Below the pieces are notes generated by a model, which worked only from the letters and a program-made list of their open reading frames with translations, made no database searches and was not told the DNA's origin. The position numbers were made by a program, and so were the translations under genes. A stretch of DNA of 31,777 bases from Gryganskiella cystojenkinii (Eukaryota > Mortierellomycota > Mortierellomycetes > Mortierellales > Mortierellaceae): assembly GCA_015852425.1 (NCBI GenBank), contig JAAAIG010000433.1:1-31777 (forward strand). Direction: 5' to 3'. Below are positions 1 through 12,521 of this stretch, piece after piece; position 1 is the first letter of the stretch, and each line of letters opens with the position of its first letter.

Positions 1-1677
<1,677 letters not shown>

Positions 1678-2251
1678 GGCGGAATATCCACTTGTGATGG
1701 ATGTGAAGGATGGAGATGGAGGATGGAGAGAAGAGAGAGGAAGAGAAGAAAAGGCGAAGGAGATTGTTCCTGATTGCGAAAATTATGCGGGCGGAGACCG
1801 GGCAGTCTTTCTCAACGCTGCTCAATGTTCCTGTTTGTGTTGAGAGGAGAGCAAAGATCGATTGGCCCCTTAATGGTACAATAGAATGAATGCAACGTCA
1901 TCAAGACTATTAAGGGATCCGTAATTGACCATATCCTCTCTAATTGCACGCGAGGGTCTCTCACGCCACCAACTTATTTAACCCCTAGGTTCACAACCCC
2001 TTTCTCTGTCTACGTTCCTCCACCCCTCTCCCTCTCTTCGTCGTTCAGGGTTCATCCCCATTTTGCACAAGACTTGGCTTGAATTCGACTCGACTCCCAC
2101 TCCTTTCTTCTGTTCTCGCTCTCTTCTTCCTTAGGCAACATTTTTGGTCAACTTCTCTCGTCGTTCTCTCTTTCTTCATCTTTCATATTCACCCCTATTC
2201 TTTTTCGGCCACATCTCGGCCAATACCACCTTCTTTCCACATTCATCTGAC
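1678..2251. promoter_or_regulatory. Divergent promoter region ATP2 / BFR1
   Basis: Intergenic region of 574 bp between two divergently read start codons. An AT-rich TTATTTAAC element lies near 1974-1982, and an ACGTCA half-site near 1894. About 250 bp of C/T-rich leader precedes the BFR1 ATG, as is common in front of fungal genes. No separate gene is visible. Confidence 0.5.
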
Positions 2252-4079
2252 ATGCCCATCCTTGACTCAAACTCACCACCTGTTTCGCCTACATCCGCTG
2301 CTGCCGCTACGACAAGTACGGCTGCCAAAAAACAGCGTCCCTACAACAAAAAACCAACCCCAGAAGACAAGACTATAGCCATCGAGGAGATTGATGCCAG
2401 AATCGCCGTTCTTCGACCGCAGCTGGTAAGAAAAAAATCAATTTGAGTCTCAAGCACTAATCGAGCGTCTTTTTTTTTCGCAAGCATAATTGTGCCCTGA
2501 CAAAATCCCATTCCATATGCTGTTATAAGGATGCCGTCCGCGATGCTATCTCCTCTCTAGTGGATAAGAAGGAGACCGATCCTAGGGTACCTCTTCGAAA
2601 GAAACTGGCTCAGTTGCGAGATCTGCAGACTACTAACAAAAAAGGCAAGCAGAACAAATTGGATGAGATCAACGCCTTGAATGCCTCACTGAAGAAAAAG
2701 GTACGCCGTCTGCATTGTTACCATAGCACCATTATTGTCTATCTGTATCGAGCGGCATGTTGACAATTCTCGCTTTCAACTTGTTCCAAGACCGCGGATT
2801 TGAAGGTCATCCAAGACAAGCTGCAGTTCAAGACCATCGAGGCTGTTGATGCGCAGATCGAGTATGTTGCTGTCGTTATAACAATCGGTGTCGGTCACCA
2901 AATAAATGATAGAGATCCCCATACTGACCTACTTTTTCTTATTTCATGGCTGTGCTTTGTAGGAAGCTCGAGAAACAAATCCAATCGGGCAAACTCAAGT
3001 TAGTCGAGGAGAAACGTCTTTTGAGCGAGATCTCGATCTTGATCCGATCAAAAAAATCTGTCGAGACCGCGCAAAAGCAACAAAAAGAGATTGACGAAGA
3101 CAAGGAGGCGATTATGGCCTTGAAGGCTACACTCGATGACTCTGCTACCAAAGCCCTCAGCGACGAGTACAATACCATCCAGGCAGAGCTCGAAGAATTC
3201 ACAAAGTCCAGGGATGAGGCGTGGAAGAAAAGGAATGACCTCTTCGACGAACGAACCCGTCTCCAGAAGGCCATCGAGCAAGAGTTTCAGCTCAAGAAGA
3301 CGGTCAATGACAAATATTTCTCCGCCTTGAGGGAGCACAGCAAGTTCTTGAAAGAGGAGCAGGAGCGCAAGCACGAAGAAACTCGTTCCCGAAAGCAGCA
3401 AGAGCTCGAGGAGAGGCTGTTGGCCAGGGCTAAAGAGGAGCGAGAAGATGCGGAGATCCCTGCGTTCCAAGCAGAGATCGCGACCTGTGACAGTGTCTAC
3501 AAGTATCTCTTACAGTTCAGTACCGACCCTAAACTACCTGCAGCAGCATTCTTGAGTAATACTGCAGTTGAAGTACCGAGCTTGAATGTTCGCCCGGTAG
3601 ACAGGACCTCCAATGTCCCCAGTGGAATGATGTTGACCAAAAAGGCAGAAAAGGTCGAGGACGTTTTCTTTATCGGCGGCAAAGTCAACAAAAAGGCTAA
3701 AGGTCTCAAAGAGAAGAAAGACGCCAGCACACTCAAGTTTCCTCTGGCTATTCTCGAACAACTTGTAAGTCAGACAGAGTATTTCGTCACCTAGCTTAGA
3801 AAGACAAATTTGACTAACAGCAGTTGTCCTGGCAATGAATGGTAGATGGAACTCAAGATCGTTGTTCCAATCTCTGCTGCTGATCTTGGCAAGACTTTAG
3901 AGTCATTGCAAGCGACAGGCAAGGACCTAAAGTCTCGTCAAGCGCACGTGACGGCCGAAAATAAGCGCAAGGCAGAGGAGCGCATTGCCAAGTTGACTCT
4001 CGCCGACGTGGATCCTATTGACATTGCAGTCGAGGCTACCGAGATTGTGCCGGAAATCGAAGCCACAGCCTGCAAGTAG
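2252..4079 (+). CDS. BFR1: BFR1-like coiled-coil mRNP/polysome protein
   Basis: Homologue of yeast Bfr1, an RNA-binding protein that associates with polysomes and mRNP complexes at the ER. Exons are 2252-2425, 2530-2700, 2791-2861, 2963-3764 and 3846-4079, giving 483 residues (yeast Bfr1 has 470). All junctions are GT-AG and phases agree. The N-terminal tail is Ser/Thr/Ala/Pro-rich (about 35 residues). A long charged coiled coil follows, with the family segments KKPTPEDKTIAIEEIDARI, DPRVPLRKKLAQLRDLQ and KLEKQIQSGKLKLVEEKRLL. A stretch rich in EERLLARAKEEREDAEIP and a conserved C-terminal block (MELKIVVPISAADLGKTLES) complete it. The start is the first ATG after the pyrimidine-rich leader; no in-frame ATG lies upstream. 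The gene converges with CCDC124. Assignment rests on length, architecture and these segments, without an alignment. Confidence 0.88.
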
Positions 4080-4450
4080 TTCTCAATGAGCAGTCGGCCA
4101 CTGATGTTTAGGGTCTTCCTTAGCTACACAATACTCATTTTTGCATTCTTATTTTTCTACTTCTTCTTAGAAACCAGCCTCTCGAATACTCCGCTGACCT
4201 TATCTGATCTGATAAGCAAAAAGGGTGTCCAACTCAAAACAAACGACTTTGATACTGTAGTGGGAAAGTAGACAGGAAGAGCCTGCCTTAATATATTTAC
4301 TGGAGGATTGCCCCTCCCTTCCCCCTTAAAATGCGAATATGGAAGTCCGCAGTAAAGAAAAATGTGATGATGTCAAGAAAAAGATAAACAAATGATGCTA
4401 TACGAGAATCCTCTCCATGATTCTCTTTCAGTGCCTCCGCCATGAGAGCG
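4080..4450. other. Convergent 3' region BFR1 / CCDC124
   Basis: Shared 371-bp 3' region of two convergent genes. It is AT-rich and includes a 61-codon hydrophobic open frame at 4086-4271 that I regard as chance. No gene is supported here. Confidence 0.6.
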
Positions 4451-5625
4451 TTAAGCCTTCAAACGGTTGGCGATGTCCTGCTTGCGACCTTCGACATGAG
4501 CACGCTCCTCATCCCTGTTAGCATCGTAGGCAATGATGTTGGTCTGGTTGAAAGGGTTCTCTGGCGACTTTTGGAATTGCTTGTAGAGCATATCCTGCAT
4601 CTGGTTCTGTCTCAATCCAGGGTGCTCCTGCTTCAAGATAGGCATCTCACGTTCGATATAGGCGGCGAAGGCAGCCTAACCATGACAAAAAAGACGAGGT
4701 ACAATGGCGAACCATGGTTAGTAACGGATGGTCCGTCATAGGCCATCGGCGACAGTGCATGAGCGATTGACCCAAAACTAGCATGCGCCATAATCTGTAC
4801 CTTGAAACGACGCTCAGGATGACGATCGACATCCTTGCCCTTGCCAGTGGTGATGGCATTCGATCCAGAGCCCGATCCCGATCCAGTAATCGACAAGAGG
4901 TCGAGAGCATCGTCCAAGTTGGAGGCTGAGAACTCCTCGACGGTCTTGACCTCGTTTCCAAAGGCCTCAGCCTTCTGAGTCTTCTTAATGGCTTTTTTCT
5001 AATTGATTCAGATTAAAATGTGTGTCGTAGCGTGACGGCATGGTGACAGAAACAGAGGTTAGAGCGTCTTTACAACAAGTGCAATCGATAAAAGCAATGC
5101 ATTGAGTGTTCACTTGCCTCCTCTCCCTTAACAGGTTTCATAGGCTTGCTCTTGATGCTCTTCTCTTCTTCTTCGAGTGCACGCTGAGCCTCCTTCTTCT
5201 TGGCCAATTGTTCTTGCTGTTTATGACAGAAACAAAGTATCTATTAGATCTTGATTCAAAGTTTTGAACACCTCTCGTACGGCCGCAGCAGCAAAAACAA
5301 AACATGTAGACAAGATAACACGTACTCTCTTTTGCTCATCAGCTTCCTTCTTGTTAACCTTGGAGCCCTTGGACCACTCAGCAGACTCGGCAGCCTCAAC
5401 TTCCTTGGCCTTCTTCGAGTTCTTTTCGTTGGCGGCTGCGGCTTTGCGCTCATTGGCGGCAGTAACTGCATTGAAGGTCAATTGACAATTCACGAATGGA
5501 AGAGATTTAATCATTTTGAAGTCGCATTGAGGATACATAAACGAGAAAGGCAGGAGTAGCAACTGGTCAAATTGTGAGGCACGGGGAACTGCATTACCCT
5601 TGCTATTTTCCTTGCGAGGGGCCAT
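4451..5625 (-). CDS. CCDC124: CCDC124/Lso2-like ribosome-associated protein
   Basis: Small basic coiled-coil protein of the CCDC124 (Oxs1/Lso2-like) family, which binds the ribosomal intersubunit face and is known for roles in ribosome hibernation and recovery. Exons are 5625-5598, 5465-5326, 5216-5118, 4998-4801 and 4675-4451, giving 229 residues (human CCDC124 has 223). The N-terminus MAPRKENSKG leads into an Ala/Lys/Glu helix. The diagnostic C-terminal domain carries DRHPERRFK, then LKQEHPGLRQNQMQDMLYKQ and KSPENPFNQTNI, matching the family order DRHPERR, LKQE.P, SP.NP.NQ. A Gly/Ser repeat (GSGSGSGSN) is inserted before DRHPERR. Intron 3 uses a GC donor (GCAAGT). The gene is convergent with BFR1 and divergent from eL18. 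Confident family call; the exact role in this fungus is inferred. Confidence 0.9.
4999..5117 (-). other. GC-AG intron in CCDC124
   Basis: The third intron begins GAG|GCAAGTG (5117-5116 are the GC) and ends at the AG at 5000-4999. Only this GC donor joins GGAGAGGAG to the conserved KKAIKKTQ segment in frame with a good splice consensus. All other introns in the window fit GT-AG. Confidence 0.75.
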
Positions 5626-6438
5626 TATGCGATGTTGATGTGCGGGTGGTTCGAAATGAAAAGTAGAAAAGACAAGAAAAGAAATGCCCCGATCAAAAAA
5701 ATAAAGAAATGGCGAGAAAGATCACCAACAAAGCCACCCAGAGCCACCTGCGCCCATGTTTGGCTATGCGATGTCCTTTTTTTTCTTTTTTCTTCTTCTT
5801 TATTATTGAGTAAGGAAAGAGTCCTCTAATCAATGTTGGATCATTCATTTCTCATTCTCACTGGCCTGTAGCTACCGCAGTCAATGCGGCAGAAAGAGAC
5901 CATGGTTGAGAGAAAGAGGCCGCGAGCAGACAATGACCGCTGCACGCATGTCGATCCCGTTTTGTTCTCCAGAAAATAATAATATTTTTGGGACAAACGT
6001 AATTAATCTCTGCTCTACTTATACGTATTCAAGAAAACAATATTCATGGATACACCTGAAGGAGCAGTGTGGTGATGGAAGGGCATGGTGTGGATATCAT
6101 TTCGGGGTTGTTCGCGTGAAAAACGAGAGGGAAACGATGGTAGCTCGGCGCGAGTGTTAATTTTTATTGCCAATGAATTGTGCCTGTAAGTCAGGTTAGG
6201 GTGAACTCAAGTAGGAGAGGGTTCAAGTCAGTTCAAGTAGGAGAAGGGAGGCATTGTAGAGTGAAAGAGATACGGCGTGGGGATGAGTGAGATGATTAAA
6301 AGGATGGATGCTCGAAGGGACGATCAGTCTGAGGGTCACACTTAAGGGTATAACGCACTAATAGCTCATTTTTTTTTTCAGATATTTGCTTTGTGCAGAA
6401 ACAAGCTTTTGAGACTCCTCTTCCACTGCTATTTCAAA
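5626..6438. promoter_or_regulatory. Divergent promoter region CCDC124 / eL18
   Basis: Intergenic region of 813 bp. A TATA-like element (TATAAC, 6349-6354) lies about 85 bp before the proposed eL18 ATG. An imperfect direct repeat of about 17 bp, TCAAGTAGGAGA(A)GGG, occurs at roughly 6206-6221 and 6231-6247. No gene is evident. Confidence 0.45.
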
Positions 6439-8091
6439 ATGGTACTGCTTCGGTGCATCATCCATCCATTGCGATATTTGGGACAATCCATCAATCTGTC
6501 GTCAACATCAACCCATCGGTCGTCCGATGCCCGGTCAACAGCACCAGGACGCACACCATCGTCAACATTATCGTCAACAAACAGGGTGGAACTATGCTTC
6601 GTCGTCATTTCTCTCAGAGACTCAGGAAAACCAGGGATCATTCATCTTTCCTTTTCCTAATGGGAGAAATCAGACGCACGAATCGAACCCGGTCTGCGCA
6701 TGCTGTTGATTTGACTTTGACTCAGACATTGATCGCAACTCGGTCCACAATTGGCAGTCGTCCCTGGAAAAGCACAGAGCTATCATGACAAAACTTTGCA
6801 ACATCGACGACAACCCATGGATAAGATCCTAAGCCATCAACATCAATCACATCAAGGCTGAATGGTTCACAGCTGCTGGGGGCGGTTTTGGAGGGCACCC
6901 CAGCGTTGCACAAACACCATCTTCGCAGGAGAGATTTACCATCAGGATTGCATCACCAACTACGCCACTATAATGGATTTACTTTTGATCTCTTTTTGCG
7001 GAAAAGGGACTGATCTTTACAAATATTTTTTTCTTCTAACTCGTAGGGTATTGACATTAAGAAGCACCACGTTCGCAACAAGAACCGTCAGGCTCCCAAG
7101 TCTGAGGATGTCTACCTGTTGTTGCTCGTCAAGGTATGAGACTGCAGTCACACTAAGGGAAACACATCATAGAGCCGCCTTAACCAACTTGCAACAGGAA
7201 CAGCTCTATACCTGTCGTGGAAGCCGATCGCAGGACTATTATTGTTCAGGAGACCCAAGCACCTTTTAATGCTAAAAGCGAGCGAGCGAGAACAATAACG
7301 ACTCTGAGGTGCGGACAACCAACTCGGGCGAAGAAAGCGTACAAGTCATACGAGGAATGACCTTTTTTTTAAGAATGATGGCTTTACCATTCACAGTCAT
7401 CACCAAGAGCATACCAACTGCTTGAAACATGTCTTTTTTTCAGAAGCATGAGGACAGACAGACCGATGGATCGATTAGGGATGGAAAGGCTGAATCTGTC
7501 ATATAAGCCTTTCGAAGGAGAGGAGCCGGATAGCGATAGAAAGACAATTGACATCAACGAGGAAATTCACACCCTTTCTCTCTTTTTTAAACGCTCTTTA
7601 ACCCTCAACTACACCGTTGATTAAAACAGCTCTACAGATTCCTCGCCCGCCGCACGGACTCTGCCTTCAACAAGGTCGTCTTGAAGCGTCTTTTTATGTC
7701 GCGTGTCAACCGCCCCCCCATGTCGGTCTCCCGTGTTGCCCGCAACTTGGCCGGTAAGGAGGGCAAGACCGCTGTCGTTGTCGGTACCGTCACCGATGAC
7801 AACCGCTTCCTTGAGGTCCCCAAGCTCTCCCTTGCTTGCTTGCGCATCACCAAGACCGCCAAGGCCCGCATCTTGAAGGCCGGCGGTGAGGTCATCACCT
7901 TTGATCAGCTCGCTCTCCGTGCCCCCACTGGTGCCAACACTGTCTTGCTCCGCGGCAAGAAGAACACCCGTGAGGCTGTTAAGCACTTCGGTATGGGTCC
8001 CGGCAAGCACGCCAAGCCCTATGTCCAGAGCAAGGGTCGCAAGTTCGAGAAGGCTCGTGGTCGTCGTGCCTCCCGCGGCTTCAAGGCTTAA
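6439..8091 (+). CDS. RPL18: 60S ribosomal protein eL18
   Basis: Large-subunit ribosomal protein eL18. Coding exons are 7047-7133 and 7630-8091, plus a proposed first coding exon that holds only the ATG at 6439-6441; total 183 residues, close to the usual 186-188. Exon 2 encodes [20 protein letters not shown] and DVYLLLLVK. Exon 3 encodes [20 protein letters not shown], the conserved [15 protein letters not shown] block, and ends [10 protein letters not shown]. The acceptor at 7045-7046 leaves phase 0, so exon 1 must end exactly after an ATG. The ATG at 6439 is followed by GTACTG, a weak donor, and sits below a TATA-like box; it is the best candidate but not certain. Introns are 605 and 496 bp. 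Codon use in exon 3 is strongly C-biased (CGC, AAG, GTC), as expected for a highly expressed gene. AATAAA follows at 8165-8170. Confidence 0.93.
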
Positions 8092-8164
8092 ATGTCTTGA
8101 CCTTTCAAACAACAACACTCGATCGTTTGTGGTGGTGCTGTCAATCATTCCTACATTCGCCGAC

Positions 8165-8170
8165 AATAAA
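8165..8170 (+). terminator. Polyadenylation signal of eL18
   Basis: AATAAA lies 74 bp after the eL18 stop codon, followed by an A-rich stretch. Confidence 0.6.
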
Positions 8171-8278
8171 AAAAAAAGAAAAAAAAATCCACGACTGGAA
8201 CGATTGCCACTGAGGAATGACCCGATCCAACGAGGACAAAGGACGTCAACACTTCAGAGTCTTGATGGGCGAACAAAG

Positions 8279-8284
8279 TTTATT
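8279..8284 (-). terminator. Polyadenylation signal of the dioxygenase
   Basis: TTTATT on the plus strand reads AATAAA on the minus strand, about 245 bp downstream of the dioxygenase stop at 8528. Confidence 0.4.
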
Positions 8285-8527
8285 GCAAGGGACAAAAATT
8301 TGGGTACGGGTACAGAAAGCAGTTAAGGACGCAACATTATAAGAGATTTTTCAAGAAAGAGCAGGGATTGTTTTGTTTTTGCCGGGACTAGGAGCTGGTA
8401 TGGTGCGGTGTCAACGCATGTGGGGTCGAGATAAAAGGGACAAGGGACAGAGTAACTGGCTGGATCAAAAATGCAAAATCGGAAAACTTCGCTAGCAAAG
8501 GTTTGTGAAGACGCACGTAGTTTGTCT

Positions 8528-10071
8528 CTACAACTCGCGTTGATACCAACGCTCGTAGACTTCTGGGTGGCATCGATGAACAGTCTCAAAAATGTGAGCT
8601 CCATTACTCCAGCTGGACTCTGTATTTGGACAGGAAGAAGCAGTCTCTAGATCGTGCTCGCTTGAAAAGTCTAAGGTCGCACTCTGGTCAAGGTTCTCGA
8701 TCCGCTCGGGAATATTGGCGTCCAACGAGGGATCAAAGAAGAATGGGATACTGTAGCGATCTCGACCAGAGGTGTTGTTCAAGACTCTGTGGACAGTACC
8801 ATGATAGAGGCCCCCAGTTAAGCGTTCGATGGATTCACCCATGGTTACGATGAAGGTGTCTGGAATGGGGCGGGTCTCCATCCATTCACCTGTAGCCGGA
8901 TCTTGACCCTGCAATCCACCAACCATATCTTGAAGGAGCAAGGTCAAGAACCCGGTGTCCTTATGAGCTCCACAACCGATCGTAGCGGCTTTTTGCACCG
9001 AAGGGTACTTGGCGCACTTGAGTCTGTAATACGGGCTTTGACCAAACATCTCGCGGAAATAAGAACCTTTCAATCCCAAGGACAGGGCCACAGCTTCCAT
9101 CAACTGTTGTGAAAGGCCCTCGAGTTGATCCATAAACTCTAAAATCGTGGGCTGGAACGAGGGCAAGAGGTCCAAGGTTGAAGCAGGCCATTGGTTAGGT
9201 CCTTGGAGGCCCTTGTGGTCGGGTGAGATCGATGGAAGGAAGGACTCGATAGGGGTTTGTTCTGGACCGAACTGTAGCTGCTCACGATGGTCGACCTGTT
9301 TGTTTGTGAATTCGTCACCTGGGAGGTTTAAAGAGGGGGCAAACAATAGGAGGCAGCACGAATTAACAAGAAAACAATACGGTTAGCAATTGTTCACTTG
9401 TTTTGAGAAGGTCCGCATAAAAAGTGTGTGCGTTAGGCGCAGGAACTGACGCAAACACGGAGATGTTGAAAAAAGGAGAGAGAGAGATTTGAGCAAAAAG
9501 AACCAACGGACACAGGAACAGGAACGTGCTCCGCGTAAATTGAGGATAATGCCGAAAAGCAGGTACGATTTCTCCTTACTCGAGGATGAGAATGGCGAGA
9601 AGACGAGGACGTGGAGGAAAAAAACGAGGAGAACCAAAGTTGACTTGAAAAAAGGAGTATCGACTTACCGATGAGTTTGTAGCCACGGAAGTGTCGGCTG
9701 TTTCCAATCAGCATTTTCTTCTTTTCTTCCAGAGGCAACGAAAAGTACTCCTGCACAGTTTTCATAGCCTCAGTGGTCATCTCAGTCTTAATTCCGTGGT
9801 CCTTGATGTAGAAAGTACCCATCTCCATAAGAGACTGCCTCATCTCTCGTAAGAACTGGGGGCGCGTTGATGGATTGTGAAAGTCGGCCAGCGACAGAGT
9901 TTTGACTTTGACAGAGGACGCGCTCTTCAAAGTGTCGCAAACAGCCGCGGAAGTTGACGATGTAGTGGCGACGTTTGTTGTGGAATTCGTAAGAGCTCTG
10001 ATCAGCGTCTCGATCGAGTGATAGCTGAAGAAGGAGGGAGCAACAAAGGTAGCCTGAGAGAGATGGAGCAT
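8528..10071 (-). CDS. 2-oxoglutarate/Fe(II)-dependent dioxygenase (IPNS-like)
   Basis: Non-heme iron oxygenase of the isopenicillin N synthase/flavanone-hydroxylase type. Exons are 10071-9669 and 9318-8528 with a 350-bp GT-AG intron, giving 397 residues. An N-terminal DIOX_N-type domain starts near residue 55 (LSLADF, then MEMGTFYIKDHGI). The catalytic jelly-roll carries the iron triad H253, D255 (GAHKDTGFLTLLLQD) and H311 (GTVHRV). R322 and S324 in DRYSIPFFFDPSLDANI bind the 2-oxoglutarate carboxylate. The C-terminus (HIFETVHRCHPEVYERWY) is typical of fungal members. The first 50 or so residues are a Ser/Thr/Ala-rich extension of unclear function. A good TATA box lies upstream (10238-10244). 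There are no biosynthetic-cluster neighbours, so the substrate cannot be predicted. Confidence 0.93.
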
Positions 10072-10237
10072 GGCGAAACGATGAGTAGGTGGAGGAGATG
10101 TGTGGATGGTTATGAAAAAGAGTTGAGATTAAGAAAGGAGGGGGGTATCGAGAATGTGATTGAATGCTGTGTCGATGACGAGAGAGAGGTAAGGACGAAG
10201 AGAAAAAGAAGGGAAAATAGAAGGCGATGGAGGTTCC

Positions 10238-10244
10238 TTTTATA
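10238..10244 (-). promoter_or_regulatory. TATA box of the dioxygenase gene
   Basis: The minus strand reads TATAAAAGGA, about 167 bp upstream of the ATG at 10071. This is a close match to the TATA consensus at a plausible distance. Confidence 0.6.
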
Positions 10245-10678
10245 GATGGTACACCCAGTTGGCAGTTTCTGGATACAACCCCAGATTTGGACACCGATTT
10301 GGATGCGATTCACGGTAAATAGGTGGTGGTTGTCTCCAAAGAGCAGCGATGCAACGACGCATTGAGCACTGCGACAATGCAGGAGAGCGAAAGAGGGAAG
10401 GGGGTGCAAGCGCAGGCCTACCCCACTGCACCGAATCGGAAAGGAACCATGCTCAACTTTTGTTGCATCAAAGACGCGATCGTTGAAAATAAACAAAAGG
10501 GAAAGGATGGCCGTTGACGGACATTAAAGAAGATAGTTTTCTTCAGGGGCCATGCCTCCTGTCTCTCTGTCCTTGCGTTGTTATTGACATCGAGTGAATG
10601 ATTGAGGATGCAGCAGAGCAAAAACAGAGACAGAGATGCACATACACGTACGCACACGCACACACAACTGTCAGAGGC

Positions 10679-10685
10679 TATAAAA
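10679..10685 (+). promoter_or_regulatory. TATA box of an unassigned plus-strand unit
   Basis: TATAAAA is followed by about 300 bp that becomes C/T-rich, then by ATGAGCGACAG|GTAAGTATG at 11015-11034. That arrangement resembles a normal gene start in this genome: leader, a very short first coding exon and a perfect donor. Confidence 0.35.
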
Positions 10686-11014
10686 CAATCATACAGGCAT
10701 ATTCAGAGAGACATAACGAAACAGGCATCCACCCAGAGCAAACGCTAAATAGGTTCTAGTACGGAGAGATTTTAAGGACAGAACAAGACGAAGGTGAGTC
10801 CGAGAATAAGGTCCAGGAGTAGCGCCGCACCCCGCCTTCCACTGCGTCCTCATCCTCCCCATCCTTCTACTGCTGCTGTGGCTCCTCGCCCTGTTTTGTC
10901 TCCTGTGCTCTTGAATCTTTTCGATCTCTTCTCCCACGCCTATAACCACGACCCTTCCATGAACAAACAAAAAAATAGCGCGCGGGTGGAAAAGAAAAAC
11001 AGCAAACTCAACCG

Positions 11015-11702
11015 ATGAGCGACAGGTAAGTATGAAAGACGTTCCAGGTCGTGAGCACTATCTCTCAGACCGTGCGTTATGTCCTTCTGCATTTAATACA
11101 TTGTTTTGCGAATTGCGCGTGTCATACCTGTGCTCAAGGATCGCCTTGTCTCGGTGTCTCGTACGGTTAACACCGCACACTACTGGAATATCATCACTGT
11201 CCCCACGATGTCGTCGCTGCGATGCCGAGAAGATATCGTTCAATTCCCTTCGCATTTCTTCTAATACTCATAACTTGTCGACATATTCGTCTCGTCCACG
11301 GAAACAACTAAAAAAAAAGATATAAAAAAAGTGGGCAGTCAACGTATCTCGATCATCGGGTTTTTTTGTTTTTTTTTGGCTCATCACGGAAGATCCTTTC
11401 GGACGCGCGCCATTTCATCGCTTCGTATCCCCCTTGTTTTTTCATGTTTCTGTTTTCAATTGACATGTATGCGAGGGAGACGGAGACTTGTATTTATTTC
11501 CAAACTTAAATTTTATTGTTCAGTTTTTACTTGTTTTACAGTTCAGTCCGGATGCTGTATCCAAGAAGAAGTATCCTGGATATACTCTCTTGGTAACGCC
11601 TCGTCGATCTCTGACCGTCGAGCGAAGACAAAGAGAATAAATATTGCATGGGGGAAGGGACTCGAGAATGACAAGAGGGGAAGGGGTGGGATAGAGGGGT
11701 AG
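11015..11702 (+). other. Possible unassigned spliced transcript
   Basis: The ATG at 11015 opens a tiny exon (Met-Ser-Asp plus two bases) ending in a consensus donor at 11026. A pyrimidine-rich acceptor stands at 11540-11541 (TTGTTTTACAG). Joining them gives only about 19 residues before a stop. A second acceptor at 11337-11338 keeps a longer frame to 11702 but lacks a pyrimidine tract and yields a low-complexity protein. A third acceptor at 11890-11891 opens a 99-codon frame to 12191. No combination gives a protein I recognise; it may be non-coding. Confidence 0.2.
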
Positions 11703-12489
11703 GAGAACAACCGAGAGGAGCCCACCTCTCAGTCTCGAAGGAAATGCAATTGAGGTGTCCCTATCCTAACAAGCAAGTCTTGTCGATAGCTGCCTTTTCT
11801 GTTGAATGTCCAAGCGCTTGTAGTGGCGTTCACAAGCAACCCCCTCTCAATTTAGTTTTCTCCTCTGTACCCACCCTCGTTTTATTTCCAGCCATGGTTG
11901 CATAGTACTTTTACATCGCTGAAGATACGCTCACAGAGTGGCACGGTTACAGTACTCGCCCCAAAAATGCGAGTATGTGGGTACGCAGACTCAGATGTGA
12001 CCGATTTTCTTTCTTCCCTTCTCTCTGTTTTGCCAAGGCCCACAACACTGCAGGCTCATTTCGAGACGTATGCAAACAACATTGCGTTCAGTGGAAGCCT
12101 TGGACTGCAAGAACCAAGAGAGCATTCTCATTTCGCCCTCTGTTCCTCTACCCAAGTGGTGGGCTACGAGAGGCAGAGGAGACTTGGATGAGAGAACAAA
12201 AAAATGCATTCGGTTTTAGTTTTTTTTTTTTGTAAAACTGGATCCTATTTTTATTTAATGGACCCCCTCTCGATGAGCGAGGGGCATCAATAGAACGGAT
12301 GGAAAATGAAAATGCACAGAGCAGAGCATGAAAACAAAAAAACAAAAACCCCAAGAATTGGCTCTAAATAGCTCCAAACACCAACGACAATCACAACGGC
12401 CTCCAGAAGAGAAAAAAATGTGGCTGCCTAGGCGATATCCTCCTTGTTTGTGTAGGCTTTATTTGTCGCTGCCCCGTGTCCCTGAACTG

Positions 12490-12521
12490 CTCTCTCTCTC
12501 TCTGTCTCTTTCTCTCTCTCT
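12490..12521 (+). repeat. CT microsatellite
   Basis: Interrupted (CT)n tract in the gene-poor block. Confidence 0.8.

Larger units (their letters stand above)
8092..8527. other. Convergent 3' region eL18 / dioxygenase
   Basis: Shared 3' region of 436 bp. It holds AATAAA on the plus strand at 8165-8170 for eL18 and AATAAA on the minus strand (TTTATT at 8279-8284) for the dioxygenase, so the two transcripts probably end about 100 bp apart. No gene is seen. Confidence 0.55.

Noticed and set aside
4086..4271. 61-codon hydrophobic open frame after BFR1
   Set aside because: The hydrophobic stretch comes from a T-rich 3' region, and there is no promoter or family resemblance.
6680..6690. tRNA B-box-like GGGTTCGATTC on the minus strand inside the eL18 intron, preceded by AGCATGCGC as in tRNA-Ala
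   Set aside because: The T-stem does not pair (CCGGG against CGTGC) and no D-arm or anticodon stem forms. At most it is a decayed fragment.
7373..7493. Possible C/D snoRNA in eL18 intron 2 (AATGATGG and a later CTGA)
   Set aside because: The C box deviates at its last base, the spacing is too long and no terminal stem is visible.
7621..8166. 181-codon open frame antisense to eL18
   Set aside because: It mirrors the strongly biased codons of the ribosomal protein exon.
11331..11702. 124-codon open frame in the gene-poor block
   Set aside because: It begins at GTG after a poor acceptor, and its Phe/Cys-rich product comes from T-runs; not convincing as coding sequence.
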